Part shown: positions 12,771 to 25,169 of the stretch, in pieces
Layout: each line of letters opens with the position of its first letter
Numbering within the stretch: position 1 is the first letter of the stretch
Assembly (NCBI GenBank): GCA_024036415.1
Contig: JAMWET010000473.1
Coordinates: 553,501-617,500 of the forward strand
Length of the DNA stretch: 64,000 bases
Direction of reading: 5' to 3'
DNA from: Prochilodus magdalenae
Taxonomy: Eukaryota; Chordata; Actinopteri; Characiformes; Prochilodontidae
The notes under the pieces: model-generated
The model's database searches: none
What the model saw: only the letters and a program-made list of their open reading frames with translations
Told to the model about the DNA's origin: nothing
Translations under genes and position numbers: made by a program

Positions 12771-14754
12771 TATACAGAGAGACTGTTATCTTTAATGGTG
12801 AATTAGCAGGCCAATAGAGGAAGTAAACTGAGAGGTGAAATTGTTACAAGTCACATGTTCATAACTGATAACGCTTAAAATGGAGTTACAAGGGCAAGGT
12901 AGCTAACACTTTGTGCAAGAAACCACAGAGAAGTGCATTAAGATCACAGGGAAAGTTCCTCTGTTATTGCTTAAGTCTGATGTGATGTGATTTTATCTAT
13001 AGAAGCTTACTGAGAATTGATTACGTAAGTGGTGATGGGAACAAAACATCAAGAATGAACACCTCCAACAGAACGTGATGAACGCGATCGCTGGTTTCTT
13101 TTACTGTAAGGAAATCTGACTTGGAAAGATTGGCACCAAACCATTCTGAATGACTGTTTGTTCTGTACATCAGCAGTGGAATTATGCATCAATTTCCCTT
13201 TAACTTAAAGGCAGTAATGGGCAAGTGTGTGATTAAGATGTGCACAGTACCAATTGGTATAAATGAGTGTACATAACCTGTAAAGGAACTGATTAGACAC
13301 AGAGCTCCAGTGCCAAAGCTAAAGATGCAAACCAAGGAACACAGCTTAACTGACTGCAAATTAAGTAAATTGGGTTTTTAGCTGAAGCATTTGTTCAAAA
13401 TCAGCTTTTAGACTGTAATCGCTCTCATTTAGAATGGTTCGAGACAGAAGACAAATGTGAGCATTATCTTTCAGCTGGTGGTGTATCAGCATGTGTGGCG
13501 GTGGCCCTGACCGCAGACTCACCTCCCTTCACAGCTGCGTCTAGTTCCTCTGAGGGTGGGGATAGGGGCCTTAAACAGGGCTTGATGGGGAGCTCTGTAT
13601 CCTGGCTGAGCAGCAGAGTGCAAATTTAATGTGATGCTACTTTAGTTTGGGGTTGGAGTGGAGTGGCTGGCGAAGGACCAGAAGGAGCTGGACATCTTGA
13701 GCGGACAGCAGTACCCATGTTGTTGATGGAGCAGATAGTCATATACGACAGTAGTTCCAAAAGCTGGTCCTGGAATGCCTCTGCTCTGCATATTTTGCAT
13801 TTCCTTGCACTAACACTTCTGGGAATTACTGCTATGTAGTCTAAAAGAGCCAATAAGGATTCTCTATAGCATTTTTCTGAACTACTGTACATGAGATGTG
13901 CAAGCATGAAGAACCTTACTGGTATTTAAATAATATGCTCCTTCAGGGGTTCTTTAGTACAGACAACGGTTTGATTTAATATGACACCAACAGACTTCTG
14001 CTATTGTTACAATGTCAAACAGAAGAGATGCAGAAAAATCTTCAAAGAAATGCATACAACACGTTCTTCATCTGTCTGAACCATTTCACCATACAAAGGA
14101 CCTTGTATGCATGAGATCGCATGTTAATTAAAGGCTCCAATTAAAGTTAGGTACCAAACAACAGAGCAAAGAAACCTTTGTTTGAAGGTGTTGAGCTCCT
14201 CCCTGACAGACAACCCAATCCCCATACCTCCTATATTAACTCTTCTTTGTCCCGCATCCTGTCAGGAACCCTTATTAAAAATGCAACCCCCTCTTACTTG
14301 TTCATTCCTACAGCCCACCATATTCATTCTCTCTCCCTCTCTCTCTCTCTTTCTCTCGATTCCCCCTATTCTGTTTTTCTGTAAAGATCTAATTCATCCC
14401 TAACTCTCACAGAAGAGCAAGTTAAAGACCTTTATTCCCCATTCTATTCAGAAAGCGAATGTGTATTGATTTGAGGCTTTGACGTAAGTAGAGCTGTGGC
14501 ACTGGGTGTTCCATTCTTAAATTGTTGTTTTTAGCGTGAGCACAATGATCCCTCAAATCATAGTTGTCTTCTGCCACCTTGTGTCTGGCACATGTACTAC
14601 ATGAACTTTCCATATGAGTACTTTATCAACCTAGAAAAAAATACGGCACTTATATGTTCAAGCTTTCCCCGAGTTATCCGCATGGTTACACATGTCAGAT
14701 ATTTCCCTGCTTTCATCATTCCCTGTTTGGTCTTTTTTGCCTGCCCTTCTTGCT
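12771..14754. other. Intergenic, no gene seen
   Basis: No recognised exon or RNA gene. A (CT)n tract at about 14325-14358 produces spurious Ser/Leu-rich frames in two phases. A minus-strand frame at 13626-13907 (93 codons) is unremarkable. Confidence 0.5.
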
Positions 14755-14900
14755 GTACACTGGGGTTTGAGTCTCCACCCGGGCAACCACCCTACATTAT
14801 ACCAATAAGAGACTCCTAACACTACCATCACCTGCTGTGTAAATGTAAACTTTGAGTCGCTCTGAATAACAGCGTCTGCCAAATGCTATAAATGTAAATC
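14755..14900 (+). mobile_element. tRNA-derived SINE-like repeat, 5'-truncated copy
   Basis: Contains the B-box-like GGGTTTGAGTC, then ACCAATAAGAG, and ends with CGTCTGCCAAATGCTATAAA and an A/T-rich tail. This is the same element as the copies at 15368-15577 and 49184-49400, in the opposite orientation. The promoter half upstream of the B box is missing. Confidence 0.65.
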
Positions 14901-15019
14901 ATGCCCACTGAAGCTTCTGATCTGGGGTTGCAGTTGGTCAGGTTGAGGCCTAGCAGCATTCTGTAGCAATATAAATTAATTCAGCTGAATGTCCGGGTTA
15001 TGACATTAATGGATTTTGT

Positions 15020-15315
15020 TGTTCCCTGATGTCACAGGCATATTCGAGGACAACAATGCCAAAACTCACTGGGCAATAATTGTGAACAAATGGTGTGGAG
15101 ATAAGACCACAGTGACCTGACTTAAGCCCTATTGAAAGTCCTAAGGATGTGCTGAAGAGGAGTAACTCGGCTCTCCTGTCATCAAAACACGATCTCGGCT
15201 AAAATGAATACAAATCTAGGTGGAAATAAAACTTGTAATGTTGAACAAGGGTGTAGAAACAATGCGTAAAGTCAAGCTAAAAGTAGTCCAGTAAAACATT
15301 TAAGAGTGCGACTTC
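15020..15315 (+). mobile_element. Tc1/mariner transposase remnant (3' part)
   Basis: Decayed coding sequence. A stretch reading roughly EDNNAKTH recalls the Tc1 'DNAxxHxA' block; a block recalling the conserved Asp-Leu-x-Pro-Ile-Glu segment lies about 80 bases later, followed by degenerate C-terminal transposase sequence to about 15300. Frames are broken by stops and shifts, so no protein is made. It is bracketed by two opposed SINE-like copies (14755-14900 and 15368-15577). Confidence 0.6.
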
Positions 15316-15367
15316 CTCTAACCAGGCACTGTCTATGTGCTTCAGTACACGATTCACAGCATCACTG

Positions 15368-15577
15368 CATTTATATTTAGCTGACGCTCTTATCCAGAGC
15401 GACTTACAAGGTTATACGTGTAACAGGTGGGCTAGTTCAGTGTTAGGAGTCTTGCCCAATGACTCTTATTGGTGTAGCTCAGCATTTGCTACCAAGACCG
15501 GGATTTGAACCCCCATCTCCCACATGTGGTGGTAGCTCTTTGGTAGGTAGTGGTGTTAACCACTGAGCTACACCAAC
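15368..15577 (-). mobile_element. tRNA-derived SINE-like repeat, near-complete
   Basis: Read on the minus strand it starts GGTGTAGCTCAGTGGTTAAC, which fits an A box (TAGCTCAGTGGTT). A B-box-like GGTTCAAATCC follows at the right distance, then a body ending in the GCGTCAGCTAAATAT tail. The layout suggests a tRNA-derived, pol III-transcribed SINE. Related copies lie at 14755-14900 and 49184-49400. It is not called as a tRNA gene because an anticodon arm and acceptor pairing are not clear. Confidence 0.7.
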
Positions 15578-15590
15578 CACGACTGCTCTT

Positions 15591-17479
15591 CTTCGATATT
15601 TTGCTAAATCGTTTTTAACTGTGCACTGAATACAAAATTGTGAGTAACTACTCACACGTCCTTCCTGTATGGTAGAAAAGGCCTGTGAATATTCTAAAGT
15701 TCTTGTTTTTTAATTGATCAAATCTTTTGGCTCAAAGTTAGACTTTATCACTTAATCATCAAAATTAATATCAGATTAATTAAATTAATTATAAACCTTT
15801 AGCTTCCTTCCCAATAGCTTTGCAATCCAACACTTCCTTCTGGGTGCAACTGTTTTTTGATGATGAGTGCATATTATGAACAATGCCATTGTGTTGTGTT
15901 CTGGAAGCTGGTATGTTAGTCACTGAGCATGGAGCTGAACCAACATTATTAGTGGAATTCTCCTGTAATGACCCATTAACACTGTAACCCTGTCTCCTGT
16001 GTTATTACTGTGTTTGTCCGGAAGGGGGCCCCAGTTGTCAACATATGGAAAAGATGTTCTGGCAGGTTTGTTGCCTTTCCTCCTGAATTCCATGGCGGGA
16101 GTTGCTGCAGAGCCTCCAGAACGCAGTGAGCATGAAGAAATCTGGAACAGATTAAACAACCTGCTAGGCTGGAGCTTTTTGGAGGGAGAGAGAAAGAGAG
16201 ACAGGGAACTGGAGAAAGAGAGGGGGAGGGTTAAAGCTGGGACAGAATGCATGATTGTTCATCAACCTCTTTTTCCCCCTCTTTGCTTTTCTTCCACTCC
16301 CCTCCTCTCTCTCTGTCTTTCTCTCTCTGCCTGTCCCTCTATCTCTCTTGCACATATGCACAACCCAAACCTCGCTGGATTTCAGTACGCCCCCCCCGCT
16401 TCCATACAGTCCCCCCTCTTTCTCAGCAGAGCACGTTCAGAACTTTCCTTTTGTCCTCCCCATAGTTTGTTTATCCTGAGCTCGAGCTGTGGTCGGCATG
16501 GAACTTGCCGATAAATGGTCACACTCGGTTTGAAGAGCACACCCAGCAGAGATGGACATAAACCAGATAGTCCGTCCCCTTTCCAGTATCTCTGCAGGGT
16601 CCCAACCGTAGAATAATGTGCACATTCACAGATGTGGACACATCTGAGTCAAGAAGTCCCTCCGGAATGAAAGAAGGGACAGAAGAGGAAGTAATGGACA
16701 ACCGCAACTTATTTTCCATCCCCCAACTAAGCCCAGTTTACAAAAACATTGGAATCTGATCAGCAATAGGGCAATGCCTGGCTGTTGATTTGGGTTCAAA
16801 GGCGTGTTGAGTCTACCATCACCACACTTCAGCATAAATTAGTAGGAATGAAATGAAAGAAACGCACCGCTCTTTCCAGTTTTCCTTTCACCAGAAAACA
16901 TGTTACGACAGCAACACTACGATGTGCAGATAGAACGTAATGTAGAGATAAGAAAGAATTCCTCCACTGTTCCCATCAAAGAATCCAGTACCTTCATTTG
17001 TCCACAACACAGCTGTTGTTGACTCAGATATACAGGCCTGGGAAAAAAACATCAGCTGTATCCCTATGTGCCTTTATCACTAAAGCTGCCACAAGGGTTC
17101 TATGAGGAATGTAATAGAAGAACCATTTACGAATCCTGCTTGTAAATGAAATGCATTAGTAGGCAAGTCAAATTTGCATTTCAACCCATTTAAGGTTTCT
17201 TCCAAGAACTTTTAGAACATGTGGTTTTTTGAGATTCTCCACACTCACACATCTCATTTACTTATTTTTATGAGTGTGTTGGGGTTGGGTTGGGTGATCA
17301 TTCTTAGTGAAGAGGCCTACATGGTTTCTCAGAAGGAATTCTCAGCTGATATATAACCTTTCTAGCTGAAATAGAGGTGAAATGTTAGTTTTGACATCGA
17401 TGTCAAAGACAACTGTGTATCATGTGGCCAAGATATCTACAAAGTTAGCATGCTAACCCTTCTAGCCCCTACCTATCCT
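15591..17479. other. Intergenic, low-complexity tracts
   Basis: A (CT)n-rich tract at about 16298-16352 generates long spurious frames, including a 171-codon + strand frame (15999-16514) whose second half is Ser/Leu-rich low complexity. A TTAATTAA-rich AT patch lies near 15765-15800. No gene recognised. Sequence resembling the common fish 'GAACCATTT' repeats appears near 17090-17240. Confidence 0.45.
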
Positions 17480-17745
17480 ATCTTGTACTTCAAGAGGCGA
17501 TAGTGTGTGCCTTCATGTTGGACTGAGGGCGGATTTGATGCTTCAGTGATTACTGTAGCAGTCCAACATGGGAGGAAGAATAAATAGAACTGGCTGGAAA
17601 CACAGAAAACACTCCTCATGGGCTTGAGATTGGGGAATCTTATTATATGGACTGGTAAATAAACAGCTGTTAATGCTAACATTGAGGAGGAGGGACTGCG
17701 CTTCTTGCAATAGGGTTTGACACCACAGCTTTCTGGTTGCCCCCT
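17480..17745 (-). repeat. Interspersed repeat family X, copy 1
   Basis: Minus-strand copy of an unclassified repeat also present at 22635-22940 and 24880-25090. The shared core, read on the minus strand, is AGCTGTGGTGTC, later CAGTCCCTCCTCCTCAATGT and then TTACCAGTCC. No coding capacity, no clear terminal repeats. Confidence 0.55.
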
Positions 17746-19548
17746 TATTATTTGGAGTATGAATTTGACAGGTGGCATCATCTTACAATTGCTTCTATAG
17801 GTTCAGAAAGGTTCTTCACATTCGTACGTCTCATTTATAGATATGTTTCTATAACTAAACCATGGAAAGGTTTTTCGAGAAACCAAAAGTGGTTCTTCTA
17901 TTCGCAAAGCTCTGCCCAAGCGAAGAGAGGTTGACTTTTACAGTTTTTTGGAAAGTACAACAACCAAAAAAAAAAAAATAAAAAATACAATAAAACCCAA
18001 ATGGAAAGAAGCATACTGCTCCTGCTCTGGCGGTGCCTGGAACCCTCTTAACAGTAGCACTGCTTTTTCCATTGAGCCTTTTCCACAGAGCGTTTCAACA
18101 AAGTGACTAGCCATTCTTTCAGCTGTGCAAGAAGAGGCCTCTAGCTAGTCGTGTGAGTGGACCGATAAATATAAACACTCTGCAGTTAGGTTCTCACCTC
18201 TGCCCTTGGGCCCAGGGGACCACACACATGGGCTGGGGTAGGCAGAGCAAGCTCCCTGCTATTGCCTGCTGTTAACATTTATGAACATTCACAGTGTACA
18301 TAAAGGTGCCAGAAAAGGTTCTTTAGAGTGATGACACAGAAGAACTAAGTACCCTGAAGACTTTATTTCTAAAGAACTGGATCAGAAGGACTAATGAAGG
18401 ATGTAAATGTTGGGTCGCTTTACTGACAGTGTCACTTTGCTTTAAATTTGAACAGATGATTGTGGTCAGATTTGTGTAAAAAAGACTGCCTTAAACAAGA
18501 AAGATTTTCCCAAATTCTGTCTCTCTCCTCTTTCTCTCTTTCTTTCTCTCTCTCGCTCTATTTCTCTATTTCTCTCTCTCTTTCTCTTTTTCTTTTTCTT
18601 TTCTCCAGAGTGTCTGTTGCAATAAGCAGTTTCCTGTATAAATCATAGCCCCACTGGATGAGGCTCAAATACACAGCCTTAAATCTCCCTCCTCCGCTCC
18701 CCACTGCATTTGCCACTTCAGCGGGACTCTAAAGAGCGAGCACGAAATGAAACGACATCCAATATATTTTAACAGCCTTCGGCCTTATCTCACAAACAGT
18801 AAACATCATTGTTTAGCTGCTGACCAGCATTAAGGCTTGTTAAGGGCTTGTTTTTTTTCAAGCCTTATATTCATAAACGCCATTTCCCCATCACTCCTCA
18901 ATCAAAATGTGCTTTATAATTATTAGACTAGGCATATGTGTTGGAATTCTGAAGAGTGATAGTCCCTCCTATGGATTTTACTGATAGGACTTTTTACCCA
19001 CCCCCTTCCAATCTCCCCACCCCCACATGTTCTCTTCGTCCAGCCAGAGGCCAGCCACGGGCTGCGTTCAGCTGGGAGTCAAAGCACATGCTGGCCCCAC
19101 CATGGAACCTCCTGAGTGATTTCACCTGAACTGCTGCCAGACTCCATGCTCCTTTTGCTCTCCTTTTCTAGCATCACCCTTATCAAGATGGGATTAGATG
19201 AGTTCTACTGCTTATCTTGAAAGCTGAAGGGATAGTTGCTGTGGCTTCAAACCAAATCCTGTATGTGAAGGCATCAGTGTCTGAAATAATAAAAAGTGAA
19301 AATTGACCTCATGTTTAATATTCTTGTCTGTTAAAACAAAAGTTGACACTTAAAATAAAAATCCCAGAAGCGATTCTACTAAACAAAAAAAAACTTAAAG
19401 GAGATGCGCCACCTCCACACAAACAATCATAATAAATTTACTGAATTATTCAGCCAAAGCTTCCCTTTGTGTGCTCATCTTGACCTGACAGCATTCATCT
19501 CTCAAGCTCTCTTATCATCTACAGTGACAAAGGTCTGTGAGAAGTACC
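17746..19548. other. Intergenic; CT-rich tract and a repeat-poor block
   Basis: Contains degenerate 'AAGGTTCTTC/GGTTCTTCTA' repeat sequence near 17800-17905, a (CT)n/(TTTCTC)n tract at about 18518-18602, and a repeat-poor mixed-composition block at 18640-19260 that could be conserved regulatory DNA. No exon identified. Confidence 0.4.
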
Positions 19549-20415
19549 ACCCCAAATCCAAAAAAGGTGGGGCATGTGTAAAATATAAATAAATGGAAAC
19601 TAATGCAATGATTTGCAAATTTCATAGACTCAAATTTCATTCACAATAGAACACAGAACACATATAAGATGTTGAAGTTAAGTAAGACATTTTACCATTT
19701 CATGAAAATGATTAACTCATTTTAAAACTTGATGGCAGCAACACATCTGGATAAAAGTTGGGACAGAAGCAACAAAAGACCGGAAAAGTAAGTGGAACTA
19801 GTAAAAACATCTGGAGGAGCCATTTGCAAAAGTCACAGGACTGGGTATAAAAGAGCATTTTAGAGAGCCAGAGTCTCTCAGAAGATAGGTAAAGGATCCC
19901 CAATCTGCAAAAAACTGTCTAAAAATAATTGAACAATTATAGAAACATGAAAGATTCGGAAACTGCAAAGAAACCGCATTACAAACAGCCATGATTCTGT
20001 GTTGGAAATCACTGCATGGGCTCAGGAACAATTCCAGAAATCCTACTAAACCAGATACTGCATCCACCTTGTATACTTCAGCAAGACGATGCTACACCAC
20101 ATACTGCATGCATCAAAACAACATGCCTTTGCAGTAAAAGAGTCCGGGTGCTAAATGGGCCTGCCTGCAGTTCTGACCTTTCACCAGTAGATAACACCTA
20201 GTGTATGTGTCAATAAAATAATAATAAAATAAAAAAATAAAAATCAAGCAAAGAAGACACAAGATTGCTACGCAATGGTAGACTTGGACTTTTTGTGATG
20301 CGTTGTTGCCATCAAGTTCTAAATAAGTTTAGAATTTATAATGAAACTGTAAAATGTCTCACTTCCAACATCTGATATGTGTTCTATTGTGAACAAAATA
20401 AAAAAAAAATTCAAA
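19549..20415 (+). mobile_element. Degenerate Tc1/mariner-like element with long inverted arms
   Basis: Outer arms are inverted copies of each other. The left arm (about 19630-19760) carries TTCACAATAGAACAC, AAGACATTTTAC and AACTTGATGGCAGCAACAC. The right arm (about 20285-20400) carries the reverse complements of the same blocks in the same order. Between them lies a + strand fragment reading QQDDATPHTA and, 20 residues later, SSDLSPVDN (20075-20198), which corresponds to the C-terminal half of an IS630/Tc1/mariner catalytic core. The presumed catalytic Glu of the last block is Asp in this copy and most of the gene is gone. The outermost right end is truncated or diverged. Confidence 0.65.
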
Positions 20416-22634
20416 TAACTTTATTCACATTTAAGACATTGATTTAGAGCAGAATCTTGAACATGTCTTGTTCCTTTTACTTTTTCTTTTTTTTTTTTTT
20501 TGAGTTTTTTTGCAGGATTAAGTGAGAACATTCCTAGATTTTCAAAGTGATCTCATACTTTTGGATCCCACTGCATCCGCCCATTCAGACAACAGCTCTT
20601 GGGCCCCACCCCTTCTTGATAAAAGCATACGGAGTGTTTTAGTCTGAGCTGTTTTTTAAATAAAACACAATACTGGACAGCCAATCAGTGCAATGATAAT
20701 TCACAAATCTTGGTCTTAAAAGCATTTTACAAAACAGTTGGATATAGGCCTTGAATAACAGTGTCATTTCCTGCCCTGGACCTGCATGGACCTTTATTTT
20801 GGTTATACAGCTTCCTCTGAAGAAACACTTCTGAGTGAAGCACTATCTGGGAAACTCATAATGCTGTTCTTGTGTGGTAGGCATGCCGTGGTATGCAGTC
20901 TGCCAGAGAGGGAGCAGGCAGCAGGGTGATGGGGTCAAATCTGGCCAGGAAGTTGGGGGATCACTAGGGGTCACTAGCTTTTGGCATGTATTAAACTTTA
21001 ACCCCTGGAACCCCGCCAGTTCTTCTTCTGCTAACTTCAAAAATGATTCACTCCGTCAATCGCTCTTGCTCTGTGGTGTTCTTTAGCTGACTGAATTTTC
21101 ACAGCATGCAGCATGAGAACAGTCAGAACTCGGAAAAACATTCAGTCTCTGGTATTCAGATAATATCATGACCTTATGGTGTGCCTGATTTTTGACAGTG
21201 CTATATTATTCAACAATGATATTAAATAATTCCAGTATTAATAATTCAGTAATATTTAAGAAAAAATCCTCTGTAAGCTATATACTGTAGTTCTGAGAGT
21301 ATGGAACGGAAATGTGGATCCACATATAGGACCTTTAGAGTTTGAGGGGTTATGCATGGTCAGCAGAACTGCTGCAGACATTAAAAAAGCATGTGGATCT
21401 TCTGCATTCAAACCCCCTCCGCCCATCTCCCCAAGGTGCAGAAGGCTGTGTGTGCTGAATGGTTCGCTCTCATTTACTTATTTCCCTCGTTTCCCTCCCA
21501 TAGGTAGTTGTTTTAATATGGGCGACGCCTCCTAACGGAGAGTGAAGTGGGGCCTGCAAGCACATTCCTGGTTTTTAAAGCTCCACGGCAGCCAGTGCTT
21601 TTAGTCGGAGCGAGTTGTGCTGATCTTACAGTGTACCATTATTACCAGGCCTGGCGGTGCAGCATAGAGAAACACAAACTTTTCCATTACTACCCATGGC
21701 TTCCTGTTTTCCCTTTCCCTCTTTCTCATGTTCACTGAGATCTTATACCAGCATGGAAGCTTTCCTTTAAAACGATGGTTAGGTACAACATCTTATTAAA
21801 ACTAATTTTCACAATTTTCAATTAACCCAAATACAGCTGACCAGGCAAGACCAAATTTTGCTCCTTAATTTTGCACTTGAGCTGTGCAGCTAATTAAACT
21901 GAGTAATGGAAGGTCAACAATTAACCCTGTGCAAAATGTATTCATTTCACCCCAACCACACTATATGCTGAAGTGATTCTAAATAGACTTGCTGATGTGG
22001 TTTCTGGTATGGAGAAAAATCATGTCAAGTCATTAGCAAATAAGGCATTACCTAATCAAATCATGGAACTTCATGGCTGTATGGTTTAATCGAGATGTTT
22101 TAATCAAAACACTCACCTGATAAGACGTTTTTCATTCATGTTGTAGGATGTTGTGAAGTATAATTCCAGATAAACAACTGAACAAAACATTGGGGAATCC
22201 TTCTCTAATATCCTAATAGAATAAGAATGGGAAGAATATGTTCAACTTCATGAAAACAGAGATTTAAGACGGTGAGCTTTTTGGTTGTGAATGTAAAGGT
22301 CAGCTGATTTGGGGAAAAGCAGAATCAGTCTCAGGACTGCATTATACAGTGCTATCCACAATTAGTTTGAATGTTGTCATTAGTGCCAGGGAAAAGTGAT
22401 GCTGTAGCATGGTGGGGTAAAGCATGGGTGGAGCTAAGCTTTCGTTAAGCTTGGTAGTGGATGCAAACTGACTACACATCCTAAATTAAACAAATATCTG
22501 TTGGGTTTTCCATGTTTATGATTGCAGGTCAAGAAAAGAAATGTTATCTGTGCCATATCTTTCTGTCTACAAGATGCAATGGTAAGATTCATTCAGATTC
22601 ATACTCCATGAAACAGAGAACATCAAATCACAAG
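20416..22634. other. Intergenic, nothing coding seen
   Basis: A T-rich tract (20480-20512) is followed by a short stretch resembling a MITE end (ATCTCATACTTTTGGATCCC, 20550-20569). The block 21780-22100 is AT-rich and free of recognised repeats, with several TAATTA-type motifs; it may be conserved non-coding DNA. No exon, RNA gene or promoter could be supported. Confidence 0.4.
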
Positions 22635-22940
22635 AACTTGTGGTGTCCACCCCTATAATAAGTCCCTCCTCCTCAATGTTGGCACTTACCAGTCTAGAAG
22701 TAACACTGAAAGTTCAGCACCAATTGTTATTCCTTTACTCGGCTATGGTGGAAAGCAACTCCAGTGTTAACTCTTTTTTTTTTTGCTTCTATTTATATCA
22801 CTTCTTTTGTTCGCTGCTAAACGAGGATTCTTGCCCCAGAGCAGGTAGTGGTGGCCAATTGCCAAGAGCTTCAGCCATTGTTGTGTTTACTCTTCCATTC
22901 ATTGGCAGGCTGTTGTTAAATGATCTAAACACAAGCAGGA
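22635..22940 (+). repeat. Interspersed repeat family X, copy 2
   Basis: Contains CTTGTGGTGTCCACCCCTA, AGTCCCTCCTCCTCAATGTT and TTACCAGTC, then GCTTCTATTTATATCACTTC. Copies at 17480 (minus strand) and 24880 (plus strand) share these blocks in the same order. A chance frame of 103 codons runs through it. Confidence 0.55.
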
Positions 22941-23239
22941 CGTTCCTCTAACCAAAGCTTAGAATACACCTACCTCTCTATTGCAACAGTCTGACATGGT
23001 GTGATAGTGTAGGGTATTTTACCATTTGGTTTGCTTAATGCTAATTGGTAGATATCAGTTATTTAATTTATATCCTTATTAGTCAGATAACTCAACTCTA
23101 GAGAAAACTAGAGACTGAAACTCTTGACATGACCCATCACCCATAATTAATAAAAGAGGGAAATTATGTACATTTGACTTTTGGACAACCTCTTGCTTTA
23201 TGACAGGCCATCCTCTTTCATCCTTTATCCTCTTTCAAT

Positions 23240-23535
23240 AGAGAGAGGTAAATGAAGACGTGCATGTGTCTGAGCAGCCCCCATCTTTTACATGAGCACA
23301 TATACTCTAAAACATACTACTTCACATTTTATTGCACAGTTAGAGTTTATTTGCTGAATTTAGCATATTGGATAATATGTGGTCGGTGCGAAATAGGGCA
23401 CATTTTATATTTTGCTTTTCTCATGCATTTAGTTTCGAAGAAAGAAAATCTGTTCCCTGTAAATGGTATGATTACTTATTTTCCCTTTTCACAAAACATG
23501 TCATTTTACAGGGGTGTCCAAACATTTGCATGAGA
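23240..23535. repeat. Interspersed repeat ending in GGGGTGTCCAAAC
   Basis: Ends with TTACAGGGGTGTCCAAACAT (23509-23528), a motif I associate with teleost MITE ends; a second match lies at 24604-24618 (CAGGGGTGTCCAAAC). The left limit is uncertain. Short frames through it are not coding. Confidence 0.35.
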
Positions 23536-23831
23536 TTGTATCAGTGCAGAGGGCAGTCTCCAGGTCATGACCTCCTGTGGTTCTAATGGATGGCTCCAGC
23601 AGCTGCTAACATTTCTCTGAGCTCTTGCTTGACTTGCCTGTTTTCCTCGCAGGGGCAACTCCCATCTGAGGGCTTGATGAGAGAGGGGAAAAATTGTCAG
23701 ACCATGCCAGGCCTAGTTCAGTCCTCGCTCTAGGACCAAGGGACCTGTAAAGTGCATGGAGAAAAAATGAGATGGCAAGCTGCACCCAGCTGGACAGAGA
23801 GAAAACAGCAAGGCCAAGTGTCTGAGCACGC

Positions 23832-23834
<3 letters not shown>

Positions 23835-23891
<57 letters not shown>

Positions 23892-23957
23892 GGCGTGTGT
23901 GTGTGTGTGTGTGTGTTTGTGTGTGTGTGGCGTGTGTGTGTGTGTGTGTGTGTGTGA
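23835..23957. repeat. Compound (TG)n microsatellite
   Basis: About 120 bp of TG repeats with two GTGGCGTG interruptions, near 23890 and 23929. The spurious Cys-Val and His-Thr frames on both strands result from the dinucleotide repeat and are not genes. Confidence 0.95.
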
Positions 23958-24879
23958 GCAAGCATTCATACTCATCCTCATTACTGTTACAGATATGGTT
24001 CTGCAAGTCAGAAAATAAGTTAGCGCTGTAATCTCCTGACTTCTCATTAGCTCTCATGTGATTAAAAACAACTGGCAATTCAGCCTTTCATGGGTCAGTT
24101 CAGCCAAATGTCCCTTGAAGGGATGCACGTACAGCGTGTTCGTCCTCAACATAAAAATCTAATGAGGAAGGCCAGCATGGTTTCAAATGGCTGCTGGAAT
24201 TGAGTATAAGGGTCGGGGGTGGATGATTTATAGGATTAGGCTTTAAGAAGCTGTATCTGAGCTCACTCCTTTTTGGCCAGAGATCAGTGGTGATAAAAGT
24301 TTCTTCATTCCTCTCACCTGTGTTTGCTTTCTTGGCGCAATGCGGATACGGTTTAAAGTAATCAGAACATTTTCTGGAAAAGTCGCTTAAAACATCGCTC
24401 ACCGTTGTATACGCCACAGTCCTGGTGAAAAATGGAATCTGTACGGGATCCATCTACTTTATCTTTGCCTCGGTCTCTTTCCATCTCTTTGAGCACATCT
24501 GTGGATCTGTACGTCTACTGTAATGAGTGTACTGTATTTTACTACACTCGCATACAAGTATAAAGATCTCAAAAGGCGTTCTTTGGAATGATGCCATAAC
24601 ACAGGGGTGTCCAAACTGTGGCCGTCTATCGTTTTTGTAATGGGCCATGAGGTGTTTTAGAAATAAAATTCAAGTTGGTAAAATTGTTTCCTATTTTCTT
24701 TTCCCCTTTGGCTCAGAACATTACACCGACATTAATATTCCAGAGCATTAATATTCCAGAGCTGCTGGATAGAAAAGGCAGCTTCAAAGAAACAAAAACT
24801 AGCGAAGGCATGAGATCAGACGCTTTGTGAAAAGAGATATTGTAGCATTGACTACTCCAAACAACATATCACCAGAAAG
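23958..24879. other. Intergenic
   Basis: No gene recognised. Contains a short GGGGTGTCCAAACT repeat end (24605-24618) and a tandem pair of ATTAATATTCCAGAGC (24734-24766). Confidence 0.4.
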
Positions 24880-25090
24880 CTGTGGTATCCATCCTCATCT
24901 CAAGAAACTAAGAAAATGCACAGTCCATCCTCCTCCCTCATCACTCCTTACCAGTTCAGAAAAAAAACATTGTAAATTCAGCATCAAGCTGCATCTCATT
25001 ACTCGCCTCCAGCTGTGGAAAGTGTTGGCTATGGTAACTGTTCTTTGGCTTCTATTTATATCAGTGCTTTTGTTTGTTTCTGTTCATTGA
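24880..25090 (+). repeat. Interspersed repeat family X, copy 3
   Basis: Contains AAGCTGTGGTATCCATCCTC, TCCTCCTCCCTCATCACTCC and TTACCAGTTCAG, then GGCTTCTATTTATATCAGTG. It agrees block by block with the copies at 17480-17745 and 22635-22940, more divergent in the middle. It directly precedes the transposase remnant at 25170, so it could be part of a larger composite. Confidence 0.5.
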
Positions 25091-25169
25091 CTGCCTGTCT
25101 GTAAAAGGTCTAACCTGGAAACCTGGAACAGGACCTTCAACACAACTGATATGCAACTGGGGCAGTGCT

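Noticed and set aside
15368..15577. Possible tRNA gene (A and B boxes on minus strand)
   Set aside because: Same sequence recurs at 14755 and 49184 with a common non-tRNA tail, and no convincing anticodon arm or acceptor stem; better explained as a SINE.
15999..16514. 171-codon + strand frame
   Set aside because: The second half is Ser/Leu/Pro low complexity from (CT)n tracts and the first half shows no domain; competing frames are open over the same tract.
23606..24078. Frames rich in His-Thr (minus) and Cys-Val (plus)
   Set aside because: Translation of a (TG)n/(CA)n microsatellite in different phases.
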